A stretch of 64,000 bases of DNA from Saccharum officinarum (Eukaryota; Streptophyta; Magnoliopsida; Poales; Poaceae): positions 80,204,502 through 80,268,501 of the forward strand of contig CM036201.1 of assembly GCA_020631735.1 (NCBI GenBank), written 5' to 3'. Below are positions 46,301-56,019 of the stretch, piece after piece. A program made the translations under genes and the position numbers. Numbering within the stretch: the stretch's first letter is position 1; every line of letters begins with the position of its first letter. Under the pieces are notes generated by a model. The model searched no databases, had not been told where the DNA came from, and saw only the letters and a program-made list of their open reading frames with translations.

Positions 46301-48764
46301 GGAGCTACCAGCTTCGGAATGAAGGCTGCAATCGAGCTGACAGCAAACGATGACAAAGCACCTAAACCAACCAGTGTATTCATGTTTGGAGACCCCTTGA
46401 ACAGACTCTTTAGCCCGTCAAGTATTAGTCTTCGACCAGGACCGACAAATGTAAATATTGACAGAGACAAATGAAATCCAGTGGAATGAATGAGGTGCAT
46501 CAATGGCACATTAACTCCAAAAAGGTGAGAAATGTGTCCCAGAAGGCAAACTGTACATAATGCCCATGATACAGCAAGTTCTCTACCTAGAAGAAAAAAC
46601 AGGGCATCGTGTCAGATATAAAGTTAACACTTTGTATTATAAAAAATGGGACTTTGCAAATATACCAATGGGTCAAACCCCAGTTTGCTATTTTTGCACT
46701 GGATGACTCAATGGCAGATGGCACCGGGACCCACTTGTCATTGAGACATGCCATGGTAAAATAGCAAACAGGGGTGATGACCAGCAGACAGTGGTATGCT
46801 TGCAAATTTTCCTATAAAAACATCATGGACTCGGAGAAGCTCGTAAACTGATGGGTACTCGTCTCAACAAAAAACTTTACCACTTTGTTTCATCTGTTCA
46901 AGTTTGTCTTGCGTCTTTCTTTCGAAAACTGTTTGTGAACCGACCTTTGAAGAATCTGCAGATAAGATAGACATTTGCATGAGACTGAACAGACATAGCA
47001 GCAACATGTGGAGATTTGTAACATGTTGTCTGTGCTCAAGAGTGCCATGTGAACAAAGAAGACTTTGCATTCATGTATCTCAAGGCAAGATTGACTGATA
47101 AGCAACAGGAATTCTAAAGCACCATTTCATCTTTCTAAGAAGAACATTCAGATGCTTAAGAGATTTGAGTTATGATCGTCATGATTTTCTATTGAAGAGA
47201 AAATGTATTATTTAGCTCTTTATTCAAAGTTTCAAACTAACAACGCTTATCCATTACTCCCTCCGTCCTAGGATATAAGGCGTAACCACCTCTGGTTCAA
47301 AGACCAAGAACACATTTAATTCTCTCTCTCAGCACTAGAACTACTGCATTAATGTCTGTGAGAGAGCACGCCTTATATCATGGGACATGAATAAAAAGTG
47401 GTTACGCCTTATATCCTAGGACGGAGGGAGTATTCAACTGCCTCATCACTCCCAACTAAAATGTACATGTTTAGCCCTTTGACAGTACTTGACCAATAAT
47501 TGCAGCGTTTACCTCGAAGATTGGATTTATAACCACATGTCGTCAACTGATTTGCAAGCTTCTCACCCAACTGCTCCTTCCAGTCCTGAACATCTCTATC
47601 TTCAGGCACTGCCCAGACGACTGCCGTTTCAGTGGCAAGGTTAACAGTTGCTGACTGCACCTGGGGCTGAAAAATCCAGGTGCAGAGTTACAAACACAAC
47701 TAGAAACAGTAGAGAGATAATAAGCACTTGGCCAAAACTCTACATCTGAGACATGATGATCTAACTTAGCTAACCTCATTCTCCAGAATGCGTTTAACAC
47801 TTGCTGCACATCCACCACATGACATTCCCTGCAATGAAGCTAATCAAGCGACTAATATAGATACAAATTACAAGGTGGTAAGAACTTGTAGCATGTAAGA
47901 ACAAACATGAAAACAAATGACAGGTTATAAGTTTTTCTATTAATTCAGAACAAATATTAATTGGTTGGAGATTCTAGTAATTGGCCCAGAAACAATTCTG
48001 GTTAGATGGGTTGTTGACACAAGAGATAATGCAGCAGGATCTACAACCGGTACCATTGGTGATTTGTTTGCTGATTCATGATTGTCTTGATGCTATGAGA
48101 ATGCTTGTTATGTTAATCCGAATTCTAAATATGAAAAACCAGTTACAAGCGGGTAAAGTAGCAATCCGTGTGTACTAGTTACAAGTGTTTGACCAGCCAA
48201 GCATATACTACATAACTTATTCAAAGTTTTAAAAGATTCCTTCTATGTCACACATAATATGTTCTTTTTTTTAAGAGCGGAAGGTGATTTGATCAGTGTA
48301 TACTCGTACTAGAGGGATAGTCATACCCCAACGTCAAGCACGATGACATCGGCTCCCTGCGCTGCCGCTTCCTCCACCACACCCGCTCCCTGGGAAGCAC
48401 GCGGGCGCTTCCAGCCGTCGCCGCCACCATCACCGTTCCCCGGACCGCCGCCGCCGCCGCGGGGCGGACCACCCGATGCGAGCGGGGTGGCAGCCGAGAC
48501 GCTCGCGAACCACCGCCGAGGTGCCGCGGGGGGTCCGGGGCCGCGGAGCGCGAGCCGGGCGAGCGAGATGAGGAGGAGGTCGCCCGGCACGGCCGGGCCG
48601 CACGGCGCGGAGGCCGAGGCGGGGCCGGACGCGCAGGCGGCGAAGGGGGAGCGGCGGCGGAGCGGGGCGAGGAGGCGGCCGCGGCGGAGGAGGAAGGGCT
48701 TGGTGCGGGAGGAGACGAAGGCCTTGGACAGCGCGAGGACGGGCGCGGCCGGGTCCATCATCAT
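40381..48764 (-). CDS. PAA1: Chloroplast copper(I)-transporting P1B-ATPase PAA1 (HMA6), right copy, exons 15-17 frameshifted
   Basis: Exons: 48764-48327, 47828-47775, 47666-47513, 46955-46881, 46586-46309, 46123-45893, 45652-45554, 45406-45257, 44651-44505, 44001-43951, 43872-43700, 43441-43309, 42975-42878, 42677-42440, 41439-41237, 41068-40989 and 40639-40381. Exon 1 is intact here (438 bases, start at ATG 48764 with three Met in a row, then an Ala/Arg/Ser-rich plastid transit peptide). The actuator, phosphorylation and nucleotide-binding motifs are as in the left copy. Indels relative to it hit exon 15 (one base lost near 41287), exon 16 (one lost near 41010) and exon 17 (two lost near 40632, one gained near 40543, two gained near 40405). 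All lie within 1.1 kb of gap 2. Taking exon 1 here and exons 15-17 from the left copy gives one open gene of 953 codons, about the length of Arabidopsis PAA1. Confidence 0.92.
41817..42135. mobile_element. Stowaway-like MITE in PAA1 intron 14 (right copy)
   Basis: Counterpart of 32786-33104, same length and position, with two substitutions (T at 41972, G at 41991). Confidence 0.6.
47257..47430. mobile_element. Stowaway MITE in PAA1 intron 3 (right copy)
   Basis: Counterpart of 38228-38401: same 174 bp, same inverted repeats and TA duplications at 47255-47256 and 47431-47432. Confidence 0.92.
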
Positions 48765-48945
48765 CGGCGAGGGGAGGAGCCGGCCGGGCCTAGGTAGCGG
48801 TGGCCGCGGCTGTAGCGTGTAGCGGCCGGAGCATTGGCGTTGCTCGCGGCGGGGATGAGTTGCGTCCTGTTTGTTGTTGAGAGTGCGAGAGTCCGAGGGA
48901 GATGGGGACGGGAGGCGGCGGCGGAGGGCGGCGCAGGTGCAGTGG

Positions 48946-48970
48946 TCTGGTCTGGTCTGGTCTGGTCTGG
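48946..48970 (+). repeat. (TCTGG)5 pentanucleotide repeat upstream of PAA1 (right copy)
   Basis: Counterpart of 39916-39940, five perfect units about 180 bp upstream of the start codon. Confidence 0.9.
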
Positions 48971-49122
48971 TGGTGGTGCCGCCGTGGGCCGAGGGGGGTG
49001 GATTGGGATTTGGAGCTGGAGGGCGACGCGTGCAGCACGAGTGTCTCGTGTCTCGTCGCTACTGGTCTACTACGCCAACAGCCGACGGCCGGCCAGTCCA
49101 CCGTACTAGCACAGTACCACTT

Positions 49123-49646
49123 GCTGAGATTGTATTATTTAAATCTTTTTAAAATTGTATTAACAACCATGAAATATAACTTATAAAGGTTATATTAGAT
49201 ATATAATTTTACACATTCCACCTAAGACGTTTGATAGTATAAATAATAATAGCATAGCGACTTAATCTTTAACAAAATCATATTATTACATGCATAATTC
49301 CTTGATAAGAAAATTCAAATATCTTGACAAGTAGAGATTAGTGCACACCAAAGGTGGCTATTACTATTTGGTATTTTGAGATTTTTCGAGTAAACAATGA
49401 TTATATGGCTTGAATATTAATATTTGTTGAGGTTAGATCGCAACCTCATCTTAGATCTCACTTTAAGCTCTATCACCAATTTTAAAGGATCGTGGTGCTT
49501 TTAAATAATTGTTATGCCATTATAGTGCTCATTAAGAGTGCAGACTATGACAAAAAGAAGAGTTAATAGAAGATAAAATAAACATAAGAGGTTCGTAGAA
49601 AAAAAGACTATTATTTAAACAATACAAAATCTGGATTCATGCATTC
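49123..49646. other. Upstream of PAA1, no supported gene
   Basis: AT-rich sequence beyond the duplicated block; no gene or clear element boundary seen. Confidence 0.4.
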
Positions 49647-49967
49647 AGAGCATTTCCAACAACTTGGAAAAAATTACTTGGAGAGCATCTCCAACAACTT
49701 GGTATTTTAACTTGCTATTCTTATAAAATTGGCAAAATCACAAGAAAAACTATCTCCAACGACTTGGTAAATCTACTTGCTATTTTTCTAAAGTGCGTAA
49801 ACAACGGTGCCGCGCACGGGAATATACGCGTGCGGACGGACTTGCTATCCGCCACCGCGGCAGCAGCGACCTCGCTCCTCCGCCAGGGGAGCAGCACGCC
49901 GCCGCGCCGCCCGGGGACGAGGCCACGCTCCTCCACGCCGGCCTCGCTCCTTCGCCTCACCCTGGGC

Positions 49968-50120
49968 ATTCGGGTACCCGAAACCGATCGGTTCGGTTCC
50001 TCGGGTATTCGGGTAATTCGGGTACCAAGGAATTGGAACCGATCGGTTCCTAGTTCGGTTTCGGGTAATTCGGTTTCGGGATCGGGTAATTCGGTTCGGT
50101 TTCGGGTATTCCCGAATAGA
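49968..50120. repeat. TTCGGGTA / GGTTCGGTT cluster, left
   Basis: Irregular copies of TTCGGGTA, TTCGGTTTCGGG and the palindrome GAACCGATCGGTTC. A second cluster of the same words lies at 50438-50610. Confidence 0.8.
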
Positions 50121-50437
50121 ACCGAAAAAATGAAAAAAATAAAAAAACAACTCATTCAAATGTAAATTTCGACATCATTTCGCCTCATTTTCATGCACAT
50201 AACGGGGAGAATATGAAGCTTAAAGCAGTATAAGAGTCTCCAATGCAAACAAACAACATTCGACAAGCAACGAACTTAACGATAAGCCTCAATGGGCGTC
50301 CACCACGGCTCCACATAGGCACATACCACAGTCCACAGGCATCTCCATGACATCACCTTCTCTTGAAACAAGTCTTGTAAAGTAAAACAAGTAAGATTGT
50401 GCAACTTTGAATATAATATATAACTAGGATTGTGCAA

Positions 50438-50610
50438 ATTCGGGTACTTCGGGTACTTCGGTTCGGTTCGGGAATTTCGGTTCGGTACTCGGGTATTTCG
50501 GGTACTCAGAAACGGGAACCGAACTAGGAACCGAAACCGATCGGTTCGGGAAGTTCGGTTCGGTTCTCGGGTAGTTCGGTTCGGTTTCGGGAATTCGGTT
50601 TTTCGTGCCC
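50438..50610. repeat. TTCGGGTA / GGTTCGGTT cluster, right
   Basis: Same vocabulary as the cluster at 49968-50120, including AACCGATCGGTTCGG. It abuts the captured cellulose synthase exon on its 3' side. Confidence 0.8.
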
Positions 50611-50674
50611 AGGGTTACCTTCGCCATCGGAGCACCACGCCGGCCTTGCTCCTCCGCCGTCGGAGCTCGCGGCT

Positions 50675-50858
50675 TGAAGCGGGTCTTGCACTGGGGGCAG
50701 TTCTGCGTGCCCTCGCGGCGCTCGTACTCGTAGCAGTCCTGGCAGATGGGGAAGGCGCACTTGTTGCAGGCCACGAAGGGCTCCCCGTCGGGGTTGCGCC
50801 CCACGTCGTCGCCGCAAATCTGGCACACCTGCCCGTTCGGCTGGTCCATCGACTTCGG
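50675..50858 (-). pseudogene. Captured exon fragment of a CesA6-type cellulose synthase (zinc finger)
   Basis: From a retained splice acceptor (CCTTGCAG, exon starting at 50858) the minus strand encodes [18 protein letters not shown] and on through the eight-cysteine RING-like zinc finger (CQIC, CNKC, CQDC, CPQC), ending at TRFK near 50675. This finger lies at the N-terminus of cellulose synthase catalytic subunits, where it helps subunits dimerise in the plasma-membrane complex. The wording ([16 protein letters not shown]) is closest to primary-wall CesA5/6/9-type proteins of grasses. Catalytic and membrane parts are absent. Upstream there is intron-like sequence, so genomic DNA and not mRNA was captured. 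The cysteines are intact although the fragment is isolated. Confidence 0.85.
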
Positions 50859-51057
50859 CTGCAAGGAAGCAAGGGAGCAAGCAAGAAAGCAGAGGAATCA
50901 GCGGCAGGGAACGACGGGAGGAGGAACCAAGCAGAGTGAGGCGAGGTGAGGCAGAAGAGTGGACGGGCGGATATACCCCCGGCTCGCCATCGCGGCGGAC
51001 AGCACTCAATAGCCAGTGACATGCGGGTCCCATCTGTCATCCTCTATTTTTACTAAG

Positions 51058-51255
51058 TGAGAATAGCAACTTGTTGGAGACACGTCTTTTTTTCACTTGC
51101 CAAATAAAATAGCAACTTGCTATAACTCAAGATATACCAAGTAATTTTTACCAAGTTGTTGGAGATGCTCTAAATCTTGAGTTTTAGCAAGTTGCTAATT
51201 TATTTGGCAAGTGAAAAAAAGACCTCTCTCCAACAACTCCTTAAAACTCACTTGC
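51058..51255. repeat. Inverted repeat with ~85-bp arms around ~51155
   Basis: The sequence from 51172 rightward (ATCTTGAGTTTTAGCAAGTT, GCTAATTTATTTGGCAAGTG, AAAAAAAGAC, TCTCCAACAA) repeats the reverse complement of 51058-51140 with few changes. It joins the end of the first Pack-MULE-like element to a second element with related ends. Confidence 0.75.
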
Positions 51256-51690
51256 CAAAATGAGGAAGCCTGCTAACGAATGAAGAGGCCCGCTAAACGA
51301 ACGAAGAGCCCCGCTAAGCGAATGAAGAGTCCCGCTAGCGAACGAAGAGCCCCGTTTCTCGTCACAACTGCGGCCCGCGCTCGTCGTCGGCGCCTCACCG
51401 GCGGTCGCGACACCTCCTCCCCGCGCCGGCGAGGAACAACTGCACTGGCGGCGGTCCTCCTCGCTCCGGCCAGCCCCGCCCCTCGGCTCCAGCCCCGAGG
51501 CCGTCCCGGAGCGTCGCCGAGGCCCCGAGATCGGGATAGCAAGTCCATTCCGCGCGCGAGGCCGGTGAATAGCAAGTGCGAATAAATAGCAAGTTAGTTT
51601 GAGGAGTTGTTGGAGAAGAAATTTTGTGTTTTTGCCAAAATTATAAGAATAGCAACCTGTTTTAAGGAGTTGTTCATAACTAATCTTCAT
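51172..51690. mobile_element. Second fold-back element with a GC-rich insert
   Basis: The left side (CTCCAACAACTCCTTAAAAC) and right side (GAGGAGTTGTTGGAG near 51600, again AAGGAGTTGTTC near 51664) are related inverted ends of the same family as 49647-51171. The insert has about four 21-bp units (CGAATGAAGAGNCCCGCTAA type, 51276-51357) and a GC-rich stretch with no homology that I recognise. Confidence 0.5.
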
Positions 51691-51707
51691 GCGAAGTCAT
51701 GCGCGTA

Positions 51708-52197
51708 TAAGGCTGGACGAAAAACTCGAAGCTCGTTAGCTCGCTCGGCTCGTGGCTGGCTCGGCTCAGCTCGGCTCGGCTCGTTAGGATAACGAGCCGA
51801 GCCGAGCCAGGATTTTAGCTTGTTAGCTATAACGAGCCAACTCGAGCTGGCTCGTGAGCCGCTCGCGAGCCAAACGAGCCGTAGTTTTAGAGAAAAAATC
51901 ATCATAACTTATATTAGTTTTGTATTACTTCATGTTTTGCACTTCACAAATAGATAATATGTTAGCTCATATGAATATTTTGTTCGATTTAAAGCTATTG
52001 AATATATTATTTTTATATTATTAATATTTTTATGCTTTAGATAAATACAAATATTATATTTTGTATTTTTTTTTTCTGGCTCGCGAGCCTAACGAGCCAG
52101 CTCGAGCTCGTAACGAGCCGAGCCGAGCTGGCTTTCTGGCTCGTTAAGATAACGAGCCGAGCCAGAACGAGCCGAGCCAGCTCGTTTACCAGCCTTA
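51708..52197. mobile_element. hAT-type MITE (490 bp) with GCTCG-rich subterminal repeats
   Basis: It begins TAAGGCTGG and ends CCAGCCTTA. The 8-bp TGCGCGTA lies directly on both sides (51700-51707 and 52198-52205), the duplication length of hAT transposases. Both inner ends are packed with GGCTCG / CGAGCC words (about 51720-51890 and 52078-52180) around an AT-rich core, and no transposase is present. Confidence 0.88.
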
Positions 52198-52205
52198 TGC
52201 GCGTA

Positions 52206-52912
52206 CGAGTTGCCCACAGCATGTGCCAATGTCTATCATCGATCAGAAATCAATCTACTAGTACCCTTATTATCCTTCCTTTAGGTTCTCCAGCCCAACG
52301 CTATGTAATACCCCTTTCGACGAGATTTGTTAGTATTCTAGATAGACTTGCCGGTCCTAGAACAATTCCCTTGCGCTTATTCCTGATGTGTATTTCTAGG
52401 AGGTGTTTATGGGATTTTTGACAAAGAATGAGCGTTGGATCTGCATAACTGACTCATTGATTGGCCTCGCTGTTTTCGACCTCCTCTGCTACGTGCTAGG
52501 CCATGTGTGGACCGGACGAGCTAGGCTTTTCTAATATGTGACTGAATTTTATGTCAACAACTACAGTTACGTCAACAAAAGAAAATAAAAGGAAACAGAA
52601 AATATTGGCTTATATATGGCGTTCATCTTTATTTGAGCAGTCGTTTATTAATTAATTAATTATGCCTCCCAGAGTCCCAGGTGATGGCGTGATAAGGTTC
52701 ATTGTTTTTGACTTTTTTGTGTAGTGTTACACCATAAGTTGGATTTGGGCCGGCAGCACTTTTCTGTGCTGAAGTCGTCGTTCCTTGTCAATGACGACGC
52801 CCCCCCACCCACCCACACACACACAAAAAAAGGCTCCGTACGAATGGGGGATCTCCTATAAATATGGGCACCCATCAACACGAAGAAATGTGCCTGCTAG
52901 TTTAGCTCCCTC
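52206..52912. other. Intergenic, no supported gene
   Basis: No coding homology recognised. Contains a C/CA-rich stretch at 52801-52830. Confidence 0.4.
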
Positions 52913-53334
52913 TGTTGGAATTGATCTCCCACCGATTAGGCCCAACGGTCTAATTGGGCCTTGACTCACGCCCTGATCAGGGGCGCTCAACCCATTAGCG
53001 GTTGGTGGGCCCCGTCGCACAGTGCCATATAAGAAGGGGGTGGGAGCCACGGGCTCAGAGAGAGAGAGGTTTACTGCCATTGCCGCCACCCACCATCTAG
53101 CCCTAGCCGATCCAGAGGGTGGCACTGCCAGCGGCGGGATGTCCCACCGGCGACGCCACTGCCTCCTTGCCACTGACGCCAGGCGAGTTCCTCCCACCAG
53201 GATGATCGGTAACATAGTCTTTCTCCATCTCTCATCTCTTTCTTACCTCTCCGGTTAGTTCTATGATGTTCCACTAGTCTATCCCAAATGCAAAGAGTAC
53301 TACCCGCTGGATCCACTCCTAGATGATCCTATCA
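52913..53334 (+). mobile_element. LTR of an unclassified plus-strand retrotransposon (about 420 bp)
   Basis: Starts TGTTGGAATTGATC, has a TATA box (ATATAAG, 53027-53033), and ends near CCTATCA. A primer site TGGTACCAGAGC follows at 53344-53355, then a purine-rich leader to 53696. No coding part is present because other elements interrupt it. The exact right end is uncertain by a few bases. Confidence 0.65.
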
Positions 53335-53343
53335 TACTATGAA

Positions 53344-53355
53344 TGGTACCAGAGC
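53344..53355 (+). other. Primer-binding site of the plus-strand element
   Basis: TGGTACCAGAGC, a tRNA-Met-type primer site, ten bases past the proposed LTR end. The same variant is used by element B at 10675-10686. Confidence 0.75.
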
Positions 53356-53696
53356 CAGTCAACAGTCAGATTAGCGAGTAGATCATAGATCGGGTGAAAG
53401 AAAGAAATCAAAGGAAAAGTAACCGATTTAAATCGGGAAAGAAAATAAAGAAAGAGAAACCGATTTTGAATCGGTAAAGAAACCCTAACCCTAGGGGAAT
53501 GGACAAGAAGAATGAGAGAAAGAAAAGAAATAGAGGGGACCGACCGGGACGGACTCCGACGAGGCTAGCACCTCGTCGCCGCCGGCGACCTCCGCTGCAC
53601 CTCGGTCGCTATTGCGCTAAGAGAGAGAAAGGAAAATAAAGAAGGAGATGACCGAATTGGTTTCGATTCGGCAAAGAAAAGCTAACCCTAACCCTA
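53356..53696 (+). mobile_element. Purine-rich leader of the plus-strand element
   Basis: AAAGAAAG-type runs with ACCGATT(T)/AATCGG repeats, leading to AACCCTAACCCTA before the next insertion. No start of gag is recognised. Confidence 0.5.
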
Positions 53697-53960
53697 TGAA
53701 AGTCCTATGTTTGGTGTTGGTAATTAGTGACAATGCCTAAGTACTAATCATATGCCTAAGTTGTATGTAGCATATGAGGATTAGTACACTCCAAGGTTGG
53801 TGGCAAGATGGACATGGTGATCATGATGGCCACACTTGGATTTGGACGCAACCCTACGTGATCAAGGCAAAGGTATATGCTTAAGGGTTGTGTTTTAGTA
53901 ACCAAGACACCTAGTGGGTGTGGTTACATTATAGGATAGATAGCCGTACTATAAAGAGGG
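53697..53960 (+). mobile_element. Truncated Sirevirus-like LTR (first 264 bp), plus strand
   Basis: It starts TGAAAGTCCTATGTTTGGTG and carries GCCGTACTATAAAGAGGG at its right edge. The same two landmarks occur in the minus-strand LTR at 53961-55567 (TGAAAGCATC start, GGCCGTACTATAAAGGGGG about 260 bases in). So this is a related LTR in the opposite orientation, cut where the next element begins. Confidence 0.7.
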
Positions 53961-55567
53961 TGAAAGGATCAAGATGCCCAAGAGGGGGGGTGAATTGGGC
54001 TTTTCTAAAAAATAAATGCAAGAAATAAATCCTACAAGCCGGAATTCACCCCTAGTGTCTACTTGTGTTTCTAGAGAGTCTACCGATACAAAGTTTTGCA
54101 CCCTAGTTTCCAATCCTAGTCTAGCATGGCAAGTCTAGGAATGTAAACAAGCAATGAAAGTAAATACGAGAATGTAAGTGCTTGAATGTAAAGGGGCAAG
54201 GAACACGGCGATGTTTTTCCGAGGTATCGGAGAGTCGCCACTCCCCACTAGGCCTCGTTGGAGCACCCGCGCAAGGGTGTAGCTCCCCCTTGATCCGCGC
54301 AAGGATCAAGTGCTCTCTACGGGTTGATTCTTTGACACTCCGTCGCGGTGAATCACCCACAACCGCTCACAAGATGAGTTGGGTCATCCACAAGCTCCGC
54401 CGGATGATCACCGAACACCCAATCACCACCAAGCCGTCTAGGTGATGGCGATCACCAAGAGTAACAAGCTAGAACTCTCACTTGACCACTACGAGCCCAA
54501 ATGAGAAAGTGGATGCACACTTGCTACTCTCTAATCGCTAGTGAGGAACTCTCAAGCTTTGATTCTCAAATCTCTATCCTCACTAGTGCTCTTGCACTCC
54601 CTTGCACTCCAAAGGTGTTTATCAGCTGATCAAATGAGCAAGAGGCCTCTAAAAGAGGTGGTGGGGATGTATTTATACACCCCACAGACAAAACGAACCG
54701 TTACCTGCTGACTCAGCAAAACACGAGCTGACCGAACGCGCCGGTCGAACTGACCGGACGCGCCGGTCGCTCGTAACGGTCGAAAACCGAAAAACAACTG
54801 AGTGACCGGACGCACCGGTCTGGGGTGACCGGACGTGTCCGATCGTGCAGGGAGCATACTGTACTCGCACTGGACGCGCGACCGCGTCCGATCGGTGATG
54901 ACCGGACGCGTCCGGTCGTCACTGGACCTTACTGGACTGTGACCGGACGCGCCGATCACACCCAGGTCGCGTCCGATCGGGTGTTTCCCTCAAGTGACAC
55001 GTGTTGACTTCTGACCACCGCGTCCGGTCCTCGCGAGGACCGCGTCCGGTGTTCAGAGCTGAAACCCTAGCCGTGGAACTGTAATGACCGGACGCGTCCG
55101 GTCATGCCGAGGACCGCGTCCGGTCATGGGAAAACAACCCGAAACTCTCCGAAACGCGTCACAACTTGAACCAAGTTGCTTCCAACTGAACTTTGAGCTA
55201 TTCTAGAGCTGCCTAGCGCCAAGTTTAACAAGTGTGCACCACACCTAAACATAGGACTCGCCTAGGTCAAGCTACCCGCTCATGCCCCCCTTTATAGTAC
55301 GGCCAAAAGAGAAAAACGAAGATCCTAACGATTATTCCAAATGTCTCTCAACACCTCGACATCCGGAACTAACCGTCCTTAATCTTGACGTCACTCTTTT
55401 GAAAACCGAAACGATTTCCATCAAGGGGCATGAATACCATGGTGCCCAAAGCAGTTAAAACCTCCATGACCTAACTTACCAAAGTTTCTGCAAAACACAC
55501 GTTAGTCATGGTAATAAAGTGTTGTCATCAATTGCCGAAACCAAACCTCGGGGCCTAGATGCTTTCA
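53961..55567 (-). mobile_element. 3' LTR of a Sirevirus-type Copia element (1607 bp)
   Basis: The ends TGAAAGGATC (53961) and GATGCTTTCA (55567) form an inverted repeat, and a polypurine tract (minus strand AAAAAGGGGGAGAT) directly adjoins the right end. It therefore belongs to the minus-strand element that extends past 64000. The middle carries the palindromic array at 54728-55128. Confidence 0.85.
54728..55128. repeat. Palindromic GACCGGACGCG array in the 3' LTR
   Basis: About a dozen irregularly spaced GACCGGACGCG / CGCGTCCGGTC words, several joined as CCGGACGCGTCCGG (near 54903 and 55088). Same words as at 22371-22832 and 59384-59724. Confidence 0.85.
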
Positions 55568-55581
55568 ATCTCCCCCTTTTT
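55568..55581 (-). other. Polypurine tract of the Sirevirus
   Basis: On the minus strand AAAAAGGGGGAGAT directly precedes the 3' LTR; it primes plus-strand DNA synthesis. A second such tract (AAAGGGGGAGAGAG) lies about 410 bases inward at 55978-55993; multiple polypurine tracts are known in Sireviruses. Confidence 0.8.
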
Positions 55582-56019
55582 GGTGATTGATGACAACACT
55601 AAGATATGAAAGATTGGAGTTGAGGTTTTCGAGCATGCATGGTTCACATAAGCAAAAAGCAATAAGCATAGAAGGGTTAGGAATTGCTTATGTGTCCCAA
55701 GCCAAAAGAGTGTACTCATAAGATAAGACAAAGAGCGTTAGTACACAAACAGATATAGCTCATAAGAAATCGGAGTAAGGCACGGAAGCACAACCTTAGA
55801 GCTATAATTAACAACGGTGACAAGAGATAACATTGTGACTGGATAAAACATTAAGACTCAAGGTTTATCACACAACGACATGTCACACGAATGCAATGAC
55901 TGAAAAGTAAACATGATGCATGAATGTAGCACACAAGAAAAAACGAAAACCCTCTCTCAAAACTCCCCCTGAAACTACTCTCTCTCCCCCTTTGGCATCA
56001 AGCGCCAAAAAAAGCTAAT

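Larger units (their letters stand above)
40193..49122. repeat. Right copy of the 8930-bp direct duplication (PAA1 region)
   Basis: It begins at the first base after gap 2 (TATGCCAAGG, as at 31163) and ends CACAGTACCACTT-like at 49122, where unique sequence continues. Same length as the left copy. Confidence 0.95.
49647..51171. mobile_element. Pack-MULE-like element with captured gene sequence
   Basis: The left end (49647 onward: AGAGCATTTCCAACAACTTG, then GAAAAAATTACTTGG) and the right end read inward from 51171 match over about 35 bases with two mismatches. Inside lie GC-rich segments, two TTCGGGTA-rich clusters (about 49968-50120 and 50438-50610) and a captured cellulose synthase exon. Long inverted ends around host gene fragments are typical of Pack-MULEs. 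No 9-bp target duplication was found, so the superfamily is not proven. Confidence 0.6.

Noticed and set aside
31349..48764. Two functional tandem PAA1 paralogues
   Set aside because: Copy ends coincide with the N gap, near identity extends through introns and MITEs, and damage in each copy lies beside the gap.
50424..51040. A complete cellulose synthase gene
   Set aside because: Only the N-terminal zinc-finger exon is present; no glycosyltransferase motifs or membrane spans nearby.
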